Assembly: GCA_049999725.1 (NCBI GenBank) | Contig: JBNGIS010018169.1 | Span: forward strand, 1 to 42,625 | Length of the DNA stretch: 42,625 nucleotides | Direction: 5' to 3' | Source: Haplomitrium mnioides | Taxonomy: Eukaryota > Marchantiophyta > Haplomitriopsida > Calobryales | Shown: in pieces, positions 19,968 to 29,740 of the stretch | Layout: each line of letters opens with the position of its first letter | How positions within the stretch are numbered: position 1 is the stretch's first letter | Program-made: the position numbers and the translations under genes | The notes under the pieces: generated by a model | The model's database searches: none | The model's input: only the letters and a program-made list of their open reading frames with translations | Told to the model about the DNA's origin: nothing

Positions 19968-20156
19968 TTGTCGCAACTTTTAAATATTTGAATAGCCTCT
20001 TAAACATTATCAAGATTTGAAAAAGGTTACTAAATAGCATCATGAAGTGGATAGTCTTTCTACAAAACCTTGTATTAAACTTGTGGATGCCACTCTCGCT
20101 TGATAACTCTTTTTGAAAAAATACAGTCCACTTCAAACTCTTCATAATCATCCAGA
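19968..20156 (-). pseudogene. Gypsy-3 chromodomain, interrupted
   Basis: Minus-strand translation after the integrase tail gives YEEFEVDCIFSKRVIKRE, then Y-VL-stop-KDYPLHDAI and P-SNLDNV-stop-EAIQIF. This is the chromodomain pattern (EYEVE, Y.VKW.GY, WEP..NL, .LI..F). Stops sit at the positions of conserved Trp, Glu and Gln. Chromodomains at the integrase C-terminus mark chromoviruses and are thought to steer insertion into heterochromatin. It falls in the expected place, between the integrase tail and the polypurine tract. Confidence 0.7.
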
Positions 20157-20199
20157 ACAATAGCGGGCGAGGGAAGTTGAACACAATTTGGAAAAGAAG

Positions 20200-21200
20200 A
20201 AGGACCAAGAACAAAAGGTTTAAGTTCAGAGACCTAGAACACATAATGAATCTTTATATAGAGAGGAAGATCAAGTTTGTATACCACGAGAGAAATTGAG
20301 AATGGACCAATCCAAGTTGGAGATAACTTACAGACTTGAGTATCTAAAGACTAGACATCATCATCACTTGGTAACCTAAAACACATGAAAAATTACAACA
20401 ATGTTTATTTGCATGTTGCTTTTGCCAATTTTGAGCAAAACAAGATAGTTTTTGCCATCTTGCAAAGAAGAAGATAAGCGAGACAAAAAGGTTAAAAAGA
20501 CTGAGAAGATTAGAAGAGGAAGGAGAAAGAAAACCATTAGGAACAAGAGGATGTTGACCAAAATTAAGAATGAAAGGAGAAAATCCAGTACTTGCTTGTT
20601 TGGAGTTGTTGTATGCAAAATCCACAACCGGTAAGAAACTATCCCAATCCATGTGATGAGCATTGATAAACACTTGAAGCATATTCTCTACAATACGATT
20701 TTCTCATTTAGTTTGCCCATTTGTTTGAGGATGATAAATTGTAGACATAGATAGTTTGGTACCCAAAAGTGTGAACAACTCTCGATTCCTAGTGAATCAT
20801 GGATCTCTATCAGATAATAATACCTTTGACATTCCATGATATTGGAAAACTATATCAAAGTAAGTCTTTGCCAATTGTAGAGCATCCACCGTGTCCACTT
20901 TCGGTGCTAGATGAATATGTTTGCTTAACTTATCCACAAACACCACAATGTCAGTAAACCCACAAGGTGTGGTTGGAAGCAAAGTGACAAGATCTAAATT
21001 GTTCCCACTCAGTAATAGGAATCTGTAGTGGTTGAAGAAGGCCAATCGGTTTTTAATTTGAAGCCTTGTTTCGATGACAACTTTCATAAGAACTAACAAA
21101 GCCACAAACATCTTGAGCTAGGTTTGGTCACCACCAAGTGTGTTGAAGCAACTTCATAGTCTTATTTACTCCAAGATACCCACAGATTGGAATGTCATGC
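20200..21200 (-). pseudogene. pol: Gypsy-3 integrase, interrupted
   Basis: Blocks on the minus strand, in order, are LVTLLPTTPCGFTDIVVFVD and KLSKHIHLAP (about 21000-20910), YHGMSKVLLSDRDP with the second catalytic Asp (about 20840-20797), TIYHPQTNGQTK followed by a stop (about 20730-20700), MDWDSFLPVVDFAYNNSKQA and FSPFILNFGQHPLVPNG (20655-20550), and the tail LDTQVCKLSPTWIG (about 20345-20300). The third catalytic residue, Glu in the usual QTER, is Lys here. A stop follows the SDRDP motif. Confidence 0.8.
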
Positions 21201-21399
21201 GCTTTTTGTAAACAAGCCATTCAAAATGCATCATCTTGTGGAACATATATTTGATAGCCTTGATAGATAATACCATCTTGAATGGAAAAGATATGATATG
21301 TAGCTTTTGTCAAAAGTTGTCACTAGTTGCTTCATCAAAATGTAATATACTAACATTTGCAACCTCAAATGTATTTAGTCGATGATCCGGTCTTTATCA

Positions 21400-21960
21400 C
21401 AATGCATCAAGAATGGTGTGAAACCTACTCTACTTGTATTCCAACTTGATATCAAAGAGTTGTAGTTGATCTTCCCATCAATGATGATGACTTGCCATGT
21501 TTTCCAAATGAATTGATTGTAGTAAAGTCTTGTAATCAGTACCCATGAGTACCCGCTTTCCTAAGAGATAGTGTCTCCAAATCTAGGTAGCATAAACCAT
21601 CGCCAATTTCTCTCTATCTCTTGTAGAATAATTCCTCTCCATCGCGTTAAGTCGATGTGACATGAAGGCAATCAGATGAAGTTTATCCTCAAACACTTGT
21701 AACACTACTCGAATAGAAAAATTAGAGGCATCAATATCAACTATACAACTTGCCTTTGGGTCATACGGTTGTAGAATTGGACGACAAGACATTGCATCCT
21801 TGAGTTGTTGAAATGCTTTTTGCTCTTTGGTCATCTATTAAACATTTTCCTCCTAACCTAGCAAATCCATAAGAGATGCAACAATATGAGCATAGTAATG
21901 GATGAATCTTTAATAAAAACTTGCCAACCCATTGAAAGCTCGAAGATCCAACAAACAGAT
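21400..21960 (-). pseudogene. pol: Gypsy-3 RNase H and RT connection, truncated
   Basis: The frame at 21583-21834 reads TKEQKAFQQLKDAMSCRPIL, then YDPKASCIVDIDASNF and LNAMERNYSTRDREKLAMVY, the RNase H domain of Gypsy RT. Upstream, to about 21960, the connection DLRAFNGLASFY can still be read and matches Gypsy-2 at 17705-17745. Beyond 21960 the similarity to Gypsy-2 ends. Confidence 0.75.
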
Positions 21961-22662
21961 TTGTATGTGTGTGAATATATTTCAGTTTTTACAATGTAAC
22001 TAATTGAAGACAACAAGGAGGGCAAAAATGATAGTGGGCAGTTTTGACAAACCTTTCATTGGAGATTAAGGAGCGCCGACAATAGTTTTCCTATCATTGG
22101 TATGTTTATTAAGTCTCAAGTGAGCCATGAGGAGGAAGCACCAATTTTAAGAATCTGCAGCCAAAGAAATTAAAAGGAAAAAGGCCTCGTGGCAGGTTTA
22201 TAGTTAAGCGGTAGGGACAGGTTGTTGGTTGAAAATCAGAGATACAAGGCAGTGGAAAAAATGTTTTCGAGAGGACTCTTGCTAGCTATTTCTTTCATTC
22301 TTGGTCTTTTCTTCCTTTTCATTTTCTGGTGTTGATGGGTGGTGGAGAAGTTTTTTGTAAAAGAGGTTGAGCATGTGTGTACCTGCAGCAGAGAGTGAAA
22401 ATCCAAGTGAGTTGGAACTAAAAAGGCAATGGTAGACCGAAAGAGTGGAGTATGACTCATTGTCATTCTCCGGTGGACTTGAGGATCTGGATTGAGCAGT
22501 CTATAGTGCAATTGGGAGGAATGGTCTTCTTCATGTCAGAAAGATCCTATGGTACTCTTGTATGAATTTGTGTAGTTTCATAGTACTTTCTATTGAGTTC
22601 TATGTGATTCGTATCTGTAGAGTCTGGTTCCAAAAATTGTGCTCTCAATAGATGCCCCAAAT
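21961..22662 (-). other. Possible LTR remnant of a Gypsy-1-like element
   Basis: On the minus strand a purine-rich GGGGCATCTA (22653-22662 region) is followed by TTGAGAGCACAATTT. Gypsy-1 has GGGGGCTA then TGTGAGAGCACAGTTT at its 3' LTR start. This suggests another LTR beginning near 22648 and running left. I could not find its end or the matching pol, so this is tentative. No gene is supported in the stretch; the frame at 22236-22511 has no recognisable product. Confidence 0.35.
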
Positions 22663-23645
22663 GTAAAAAATACTATGATTTAGTAAATCAAGATTTTGAT
22701 CGTAAGTATTTTGCGCTGGTGTACAGTGTGTATGGCATATGGGACATAGAAAATTTGAGTTGTATGTCCCTTTCAATGGTCATAACTTTTTGTTTAGTTT
22801 ATCATTTCCTATAATTGTTCTTGTGTTAGAAGCGCCTAAACGAGATCTATTCTTTTAGTTACTAAATGCAGATAGTGAGTGTCAAATAGTCTCGATATGA
22901 ACCAACTAGCATTAGAACTAGCTGATTACACTTATAAGTATAATGACTAGTAGAAGTGACCATTTGCAACATTGTATAGCTTGTTGGATGCGCCTCAAAG
23001 AGAGCTTTCCAAAACATCCAAGAACGCTAAAAACGGACACCATCTCCAACTTCAAATGTGCAACTTCTACTCAGCTGTCCACGGTTAAAAAGGGAATTTT
23101 CTTGCAACAGGTGCAACTTTTGGGTCATTGGTGAAATTTTACGGTGGCCGATGCAACTTTTTGGTCACCGCTGCAACATTTTGGTGACCTCTGCAACTTT
23201 TCAGCAACCACTATAGCTTTCCAGTCATCGGTGCTTTTTTTCCAGAAACTGCTATTTTATCCGTTAGGGCCAAAGAAGTTTCCGTTGACATTTTACGTCC
23301 GTCGACATCCATCCCATTTTTCAAAAGGACCCTTTGGACATATGAATATATCTTTGCGTAGACACCTCTGTTTGCACTGAAATTTGGCTTGTTGGATGCG
23401 TCTCGAGAGGCTCTCTCCATTGAGCTAGGATTCAAAATTAGGAAGTTTAGATAAGTCCCTCAAAATTTCAGTTGAGTACTCTACTCTTCTTTGTGATAAA
23501 ACACATTTTGGAGATCTGTTTGCAGACCTACAGATTGTCAAGTTTTCTCCCCTTTCCCTTCTCAGGTCACCACACTTCCCAGTATCCACAATATGTACTC
23601 AAGGGCTAGATAGAAACCCACTTTTTCCTTCTATGCAGCTACTGG
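22663..23645. other. Unassigned sequence before the satellite
   Basis: I see no convincing gene here. GCTTGTTGGATGCGCCTCAA at about 22978 recurs in diverged form (GCTTGTTGGATGCGTCTCGA) at about 23388, so part of this stretch is itself duplicated. A 20-bp tandem repeat lies between the two and is listed separately. Confidence 0.4.
23112..23231. repeat. Six-unit 20-bp tandem repeat
   Basis: Units of exactly 20 bp such as TGCAACTTTTTGGTCACCGC, TGCAACATTTTGGTGACCTC and TGCAACTTTTCAGCAACCAC follow each other in register from 23112 to 23231. The outer units are more diverged. Confidence 0.8.
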
Positions 23646-26600
23646 CCCTTTGTTCACAACACTCAAGTCATGTGATATGTCTGTTTTACTCGTCTCTAGA
23701 AGTTGTGAGCAATGTGCAACACTCAAGTCATAAAGGTATGTCGATTTCACTAGTCTTTTAAAGTTGTGAGCAATCGACAACACTCAAGTCATGTGGTATG
23801 TGAATTGCACTAGTCTCTAGAAGTTGTGAGCAATGGACAACACTCAAGTAGTGTTCCGGGTCCATTTCACTAGTCTCAAGAAGTTGTTAGCAATAGACAA
23901 CACTAAGTCGCTTGTGTGTATGTTGATTTCACTCGTCTCTAGAAGTTGTGAGCAATGGGCAACATTCAAGTCGTCTGGTGTTTCGATTTCACTACTATTT
24001 CGAAGTTGTGAGAATTGGGCAACTCTCAAGTCATATGGTATGTCAATTTCACTAGTCTCTAAAAGTTGTGAGCAATGGGCAACACTCAAGTCATATGATA
24101 TGTGGATTGTACTAGTCTCTAGAAGTTGTTAGCAATGGGCAAATACTAAGTCGTGTGTGTGTATGTTGATTTCACTAGTCTCTAGAAGTTGTGAGCAATG
24201 GGCAACACAAAGTAGTATGTGTTTGTCGATTTCACTAATCTCTAGAAGTTGTGTACAAAGGGCAACACTCAAGTCATGTGGCATGTCAAGTTCACTAGTC
24301 TCTAGATATTGTGAACAATGGACAACACTAAAGTCATGTGGCATGTTGATTTCACTAGTCTATAGAAGTTGTAAGCAATGGAAACACTTAAGTCATGTTC
24401 TATGTCGATTTCACTAATCTCTATAACTTGAAAGCAATAGGAAACACTCAAGTTATGTAACATGTCAATTTTCACTAGTCTCAAGAAGTTGTGGGAAATA
24501 GGCAACACTCAAGTCATGTGGTATGTGAATTTCACTTGTCTCTAGGAGTTGTAAGAAATGGAAAACAATAATTTGTATGGTGTGTCGATTTCACTAGTCT
24601 CTAGAAGTTGTCAGAAATGGAAATAGAAAGTTGTCTGGTGTTTTGATTTCACTAGTCTCTGGAAGTTGTGAGCAATGGCGAACACTCAAGTCATGTTGTA
24701 TGTCAATGTCACTAGTCTCTAGAAGTTGTGAGCAATGGGCAACACTCAAGTCATTTGACATGTCCATTACACTAGTGTTTAGAAAATGTGAGCAATGAGC
24801 AACACTCCAGTTATGTGGGAAGTCGATTTCACTAGTCTCTAGAAGTTGTGAGCAATGGGCAACACAAAGTTGTGTGGTGTGTCCATTTCACTAGTCTCTA
24901 GAAGTTGTGAGCAATGGGCAACATTCAAGTCATGTAGTATGTTGATTTCACTAGTCTCTAGAAGTTGTGAGCAATGGACAATTTTCAAGTCATGTGGTGT
25001 GTCAATTTCACTAGTCTCTAGAAGTTGTGAGTAGTAGGCAACACAAAGTTGTGTGGAGAGTCGATTGCACTAGTCTCTAGAAGTTGTGAGCAATGTGCAA
25101 CACTCAAGTTATTTGGTGTGTTGATTTCACTCATCTCTACAAGTTTTGAGAAAAAGGCAACACTAGGTCTTGTGGTGTGTCAATTTCACTAGTCTCTATT
25201 TGTTATAAGCAATGAGCAAGCTTTAGTTGGGTGGTGAGTCTATTTTACTGGTCTCTAGAAGTTGTGAGCAATGGGCACCATTCAAGTCGTTAGTTGTGTC
25301 AATTTCACTACTCTCTAGAAGTTGTGAGCAATTGGCAACACTAGGTCATGTGGTTTGTGATTTCACTAGTCTTGAGAAGTTGTGAGCAATAAACAACACT
25401 AAGTCAGCAATGGGCAATACTAAGTTGTGTGGTGTGTTCATTTCACTAGTCTCTAGAAGTTGTGAGCAATATCGAACACTCAAGTCATGTGCTATGTCAA
25501 TTTCACTAGTCTCGAGAAGTTGTGAGCAATGGGCAGCACTAAAGTCCTATGGTGTGTCAATTTCACTAGTTTCTAGAAGTTGTGAGCCATAGGCAATACA
25601 AAGTTGTTTGGTTTGTCGATTTGCTAATCTCTAGAAGTTGTGAGCAATGGGCAAAACTCAAGTTATTTGGTATGTTGATTTCTCTCATCTCTAGACGTTT
25701 TGAGAAACAAGCAACACTAAGTCATGTGGTGTGTCAATTTCACTAGTCTCTAAAGTTGTGAGCGATGGGCAACATTCAAGTCACTAGGTATGTTTATTTC
25801 ACTAGTTTCTAGAAGTTGTGAGCAATTGGCAACGCTAAGTTGAGTGGTGTGTTGATTTCACTAGTCTCTAAAAGTTGTGAGCAAAGGGCAACACTAAGTT
25901 GTGTGGTGTGTCGATTTCATTAGTCTCTAGAAGTTGTGAGCAATAAGCAATACTCAAGTCATGTGGTTTGTTGATTTCTTTAGTCTCTAGAGCAATGGGC
26001 AACACTCAAGTTATGTGGTATGTCGATTTCACTAGTCTCTACAAGTTGTGAGCAAAGGGTAACACTCAAGTCATGTGGTGTCTCAATTTGACTAGTTCCT
26101 AGAGGTTGTGAGCAATATGCAACACAAGGTCATGCGGTGTGTCGATTTCACTAGTCTCTAGAAGTTGTGAGCAATAGGAAATACTGAAGTCATGTGGTGT
26201 GTTGATTTCACTAGTCTGTAGAAGTTGTGAGCAATGGGCAACATACAAGTCATGTGGTATGTCCATTTTACTAATCTCTGGAAGTCGTGAGCAATGAGCA
26301 ACACTCAAGTGATGTGGGTTGTCGATTTTAGTAGTCTCTAGAAGTTGTGAGCAATGGAAAACACTCAAGTAGTGTGGTGTGTCCATTTCACTAGCCTCTA
26401 GAAGTTGTTAGCAATGGGCAACACTAAGTTGTGTGTATGTGTGTCAATTTCACTAATCTCTAGAAGTTGTGAGCAAAGGGAAACATTCAAGTCATGTGGC
26501 ATATCAATTTCAGTAGTCTCTAGATATTGTGAGCAATGGGCAACATTCAATTCATGTGGCATGTTGATTTCACTAGTCTCTAGAAGATGTGAGCAATGGC

Positions 26601-27996
26601 AACACTCAAGTCATGTGCTGTGTGGATTTCACTAGTCTCTAGAAGATGTGAGCAATGGCAATACTCAAGTCATGTGGTATGTCAATTTCACTAATTTGTG
26701 GAAGTTGTAAGCAATGGGCAACACTCAAGTCATGTGCATGTTGAATTCACTATTCTCTGAAAGTTGTGAGCTATGGGCAACACTCAAGTCATGTGGTATG
26801 TTTATTTCACTAGTCTCTAGAAGTTGTGAGGAATAGGCAACACTCAAGTCATGTGGTGTGTCAATTTCACTAGTCTCTAGAAGTTGTGAGCAACAGGCAA
26901 CACAAGGTTGTGTGGTGTGTCGATTTCACTAGTCTCTAGAAGTTGTGAGCAATGGGCAACACTCAAGTCATGTGGTGTGTTGATTTCACTAGTCTTTAAA
27001 AGTTGTGAGCAATGGGCAAGACACAAGTCATGTGGTATGTCCATTTTACTAGTCTCTAGAAGTCGCGAGCAATGGGCAACACTCAAGTCATGTGGTGTGT
27101 CGATTTTACTAGTCTCTAAAAGTTTTGAACAATGGAAACACTCAAGTTATGTGGTATGTATATTGCACTAGCCTCTAGAAGTTGTGAGCAATGGACCACA
27201 CTCAAGTAGTGTGGTGTGTCCATTTCAATAGCCTCTAGAAGTTGTAAGCAATGGACAACACTTAGTCGTGTGTGTGTGTGTGTGTGTGTGTGTGTTAATT
27301 TCACTAATCTCTAGAAGTTGAGTGAGTAGAGGGCAACACTCAAGTCATGTGGCATGTCAATTTCAGTAGTCTTTAAATTATATGAGCAATGGGAATCACT
27401 CAAGTCATGTGGCATGTTGATTTCACTAGTCTCTGAAAGAAGTGAGCAATGGCAACACTCAAGTTATGTGTTGTGTTGATTTCACTAATCTCTAGAAGTT
27501 GTAGGCAATGGGCAACACTCAAAACATGTGGCATGTTGATTTCACCAGTCTCTATAAGTTGTGATCTATATGCAACACTCAAGTCATGTGGTATGTCAAT
27601 TTCATTAGTCTCTAAGAGTTGTGAGCAATGGGCAACACTAATTCGTGTGGTGAGTTGATTTCACTTATCTCAAGAAGTTGTGAGAAATGGGAATAGGTAG
27701 TCGTGTGGTGTTTCAATTTCACTTGTCTCTTGTAGTTGTGAGCAATGGGGAACACTCAAGTCATGTTGTATGTCAATTTAGTAGTCTTTAAAAGTTGTGA
27801 GCAATGGGCAACACTCAAGTCAAGTCATTTATTATATTGACTACACTAGTCTCTAGAAGTTGTGAGTAATGGGCAACACTCAAGTCATAAGGGATGTCGA
27901 TTTTACTAGTCTCTAGAAGTTGTGAGCACTAGGTGACACTCAAGTCATGTGGTGTGTCGATTTTACTAGTCTCTAGAAGTTATGAGCAATAGGTAA
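23646..27996. repeat. Satellite array, about 72 units of 59-60 bp, with higher-order repeats
   Basis: The unit contains GCAATGGGCAACACTCAAG, then TCATGTGGTATGTCGATTTC, then ACTAGTCTCTAGAAGTTGTG. The main class is 60 bp. A second class with CACTAAGTTGTGTGG or CACAAAGTTGTGTGG in place of CACTCAAGTCATGTGG is 59 bp. Units are imperfect, commonly about 80-95% alike by eye. A run near 26100-26640 repeats in variant order near 26880-27480 at an offset of about 780 bp (13 units). Because 60 bp equals 20 codons, long artificial frames such as tandem SVAHCSQLLETSEIDTPHDL appear on the minus strand. They break wherever a 59-bp unit occurs. Confidence 0.92.
27268..27295. repeat. GT microsatellite inside a satellite unit
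   Basis: (GT)14, grown from a GTGTGTGTATG variant that also appears in units near 23900, 24150 and 26420. Confidence 0.9.
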
Positions 27997-28284
27997 CAAC
28001 AATGGCTACTTTGAACCTAGAAACGCTACTGAGTTCTTGTTTCCTTAGGCAATCTCAAATTTTATTTTTTTTGTGATTTGGTATTGAAAAACATCAATTT
28101 TACGTAAGTGATCTTTTTTTTGCAAAGAAAATCGTTTTTTAGAAATAAAAATTGCATATTTTACATTGAGATTACATTTAAAAAATTTCTTTATAATAAA
28201 CACTCGCAATAACAAGCTTTTTAGTTATTGAAGCATTTTATTAAAACCTAGCACTATTGTGAATACACTAAATTTATCAAAAAT
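27997..28284 (-). mobile_element. Terminal piece of the right family A copy, cut off by the Copia insertion
   Basis: In reverse complement it continues the sequence at 35829 and beyond without loss (only the AAAAT target site is duplicated). It matches 4562-4780 on both sides of the left N gap, for example GGTTCAAAGTAG at 4759-4770 against the complement of 28007-28018. It ends where the satellite starts. There is no coding content. Confidence 0.7.
28280..28284. other. Copia target site duplication, left
   Basis: AAAAT directly before the LTR. It is identical to 35824-35828 on the far side. Confidence 0.9.
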
Positions 28285-28425
28285 TGTTGTAGAGTGAGAG
28301 TCACACAGAGAGTGCTGCGCCCAACGATGCTTCGTGTATTGATCAATAGAGAATGATGAGGGATCGAATGTCCCTCTTATCTACACATCCATTCTATATA
28401 TAGGGGTATACTATGTTCTATAACA
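28285..28425 (-). repeat. Copia 3' LTR, 141 bp
   Basis: TGTTGTAG at the left end and TTCTATAACA at the right end on the plus strand. It differs from the other LTR at two bases (AACGATGC against AATGATGC, and AATAGAGAA against AATAAAGAA). It carries CTATATATAG at 28394-28403. Confidence 0.95.
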
Positions 28426-28436
28426 CTCCCCCTTGG
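28426..28436 (-). other. Copia polypurine tract
   Basis: Minus-strand CCAAGGGGGAG directly before the 3' LTR. Confidence 0.85.
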
Positions 28437-28852
28437 CTGATTCTTCTCCTATAATCAGCCACATTTGATAGGACTAGTGTACATCCTATATATGTGTAGT
28501 CTCATCAAAACCCTCCTGCTTTCTTCTGAGGGAAAGAGTGCTACTACATATATAGTGTTTAATAAAATGAATGAATAAAATGTATGTAGTTCATAATATG
28601 AAAACTGTATGATATGTTCTAAGTTATCAAATCATGGTAAGGTGACCATGTCGCTGTCTGGCAGGCCTCCTCGATCTTCTGTCGTGTGATCCTCTGGTCT
28701 TGAATGTTGTTGTGCTCCACGAAGTCATATGTGATGTGCCAACCTGTTTGAGTAGCTGCATTCTGATTGTAAACAATCCTGTGGTTAGCATCAATATCTA
28801 TGAAAAACTCATGAATCTGAAAATATGACAGCAGGTCAGAATAACATTCAGA
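28437..28852 (-). other. Copia 3' untranslated region
   Basis: About 416 bp between the end of the RNase H frame and the polypurine tract. No further gene is seen. Confidence 0.6.
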
Positions 28853-29740
28853 TTATGTATGTTCTTTGTATATTTCAGACAGTTTTCTGAGACCAATACC
28901 CTCTGTGTGCTCTTTGTGTAGAGCGAGAGGTAGAGGTTTTGTGAACATATCAGCTCTGTTCAGCTTACTTGGTATCCATTGTACCTTGATTTTGTCATTA
29001 TGTTGTTCATGAGTATAGAAAATTTTTGGAGCTATATGTTTTATTCTATCGCCCTTGATGAAACCTTGAGCGATTTGGTCAACACATGGCTTGTTGTCCT
29101 CAAATATAGATGTAGGTTCCTGGATAAGTGGTTGGTCTGTGTTGGAGTTGATATGGTCAATGAGTTGTCGTAACCAAATGCACTCTCTACTTGCTTCGTA
29201 TAGAGCTATTATCTCCGCATGGTTTGTAGAGGTGGTAGTGATTGTCTGTTTTGTGCTTTTCCATGATATTGTTGTGCCTCCTTTGAGGAATACATATCCC
29301 GTTTGTGACTTTGCGTCGTCGGGATCAGATAGGTATCCTGCATCAGCATATCCTATAATGTCATGGTCTGCAGTTTTCGGGAAGACCAATCCCATGTCTG
29401 TGGTACCTTTAAGGTATCTAAAAATCCTTTTGATGCCGTTCCAATGTCGTATAGTCGGTTGGGAACTGTGTCTTGCAAGTAAGTTCATAGCGAAAGCTAT
29501 GTCTGGTCTTGTTTGATTTGCCAGATACATCAATGCTCCTATTGCTGAAAGGTACGGTTTTTCAGGTCCCAGTGTATGTTCTGTTTCTTTCTTTTTTGAG
29601 AACATGTCCTTCGTAGGATCTAATGATCTTACTTCCATAGGGGTGCTCGTTGGATGAGCTTTATCCATGTTGAACTGTTTAAGGATTTTTGATGTATAAG
29701 TGGATTGATGGATTAGGATTCCATCAGGTAAATGTTCAAA
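28853..29740 (-). pseudogene. pol: Copia RNase H and end of RT (polyprotein C-terminus)
   Basis: In the same frame as the RT segment but separated from it by a single TAG at 29741-29743. The first residues FEHLPDGILIHQSTYTSKIL close RT. Then come TRPDIAFAMNLLARHSSQPT, YADAGYLSDPDDAKSQTGYV, NHAEIIALYEASRECIWLRQ, FEDNKPCVDQI and KLNRADMFTKPL, the conserved Copia RNase H with its acidic residues (Asp in YADAGY, Glu in HAEI, Asp in EDNK). This part is intact from the ATG at 29668 to the stop at 28853. The stop most likely arose from CAG, because Gln usually stands there. Confidence 0.88.

Larger units (their letters stand above)
19564..21960 (-). mobile_element. Gypsy-3: 5'-truncated chromovirus, inverted relative to Gypsy-2
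   Basis: Read on the minus strand it has RNase H, integrase, chromodomain, polypurine tract and 3' LTR. It stops being recognisable upstream of the RT-RNase H connection (about 21960), so RT, gag and the 5' LTR are missing. Integrase and tail blocks match Gypsy-2 closely, so the two are the same family placed tail-to-tail. Its LTR end is fused to the Gypsy-2 integrase tail at 19563/19564. Confidence 0.8.

Noticed and set aside
23112-23231. Short regular repeats considered as a CRISPR-like array
   Set aside because: Head-to-tail 20-bp units without spacers in a plant nuclear context; an ordinary minisatellite.
26099-26386. Tandem 20-residue repeat proteins (SVAHCSQLLETSEI type and the plus-strand SLVSRSCEQW type)
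   Set aside because: A by-product of the 60-bp satellite unit being 20 codons long. The frames break at each 59-bp unit and have no start or stop context.
29091-29516. 141-residue plus-strand frame within the Copia element
   Set aside because: Antisense shadow of the intact RNase H frame on the minus strand.
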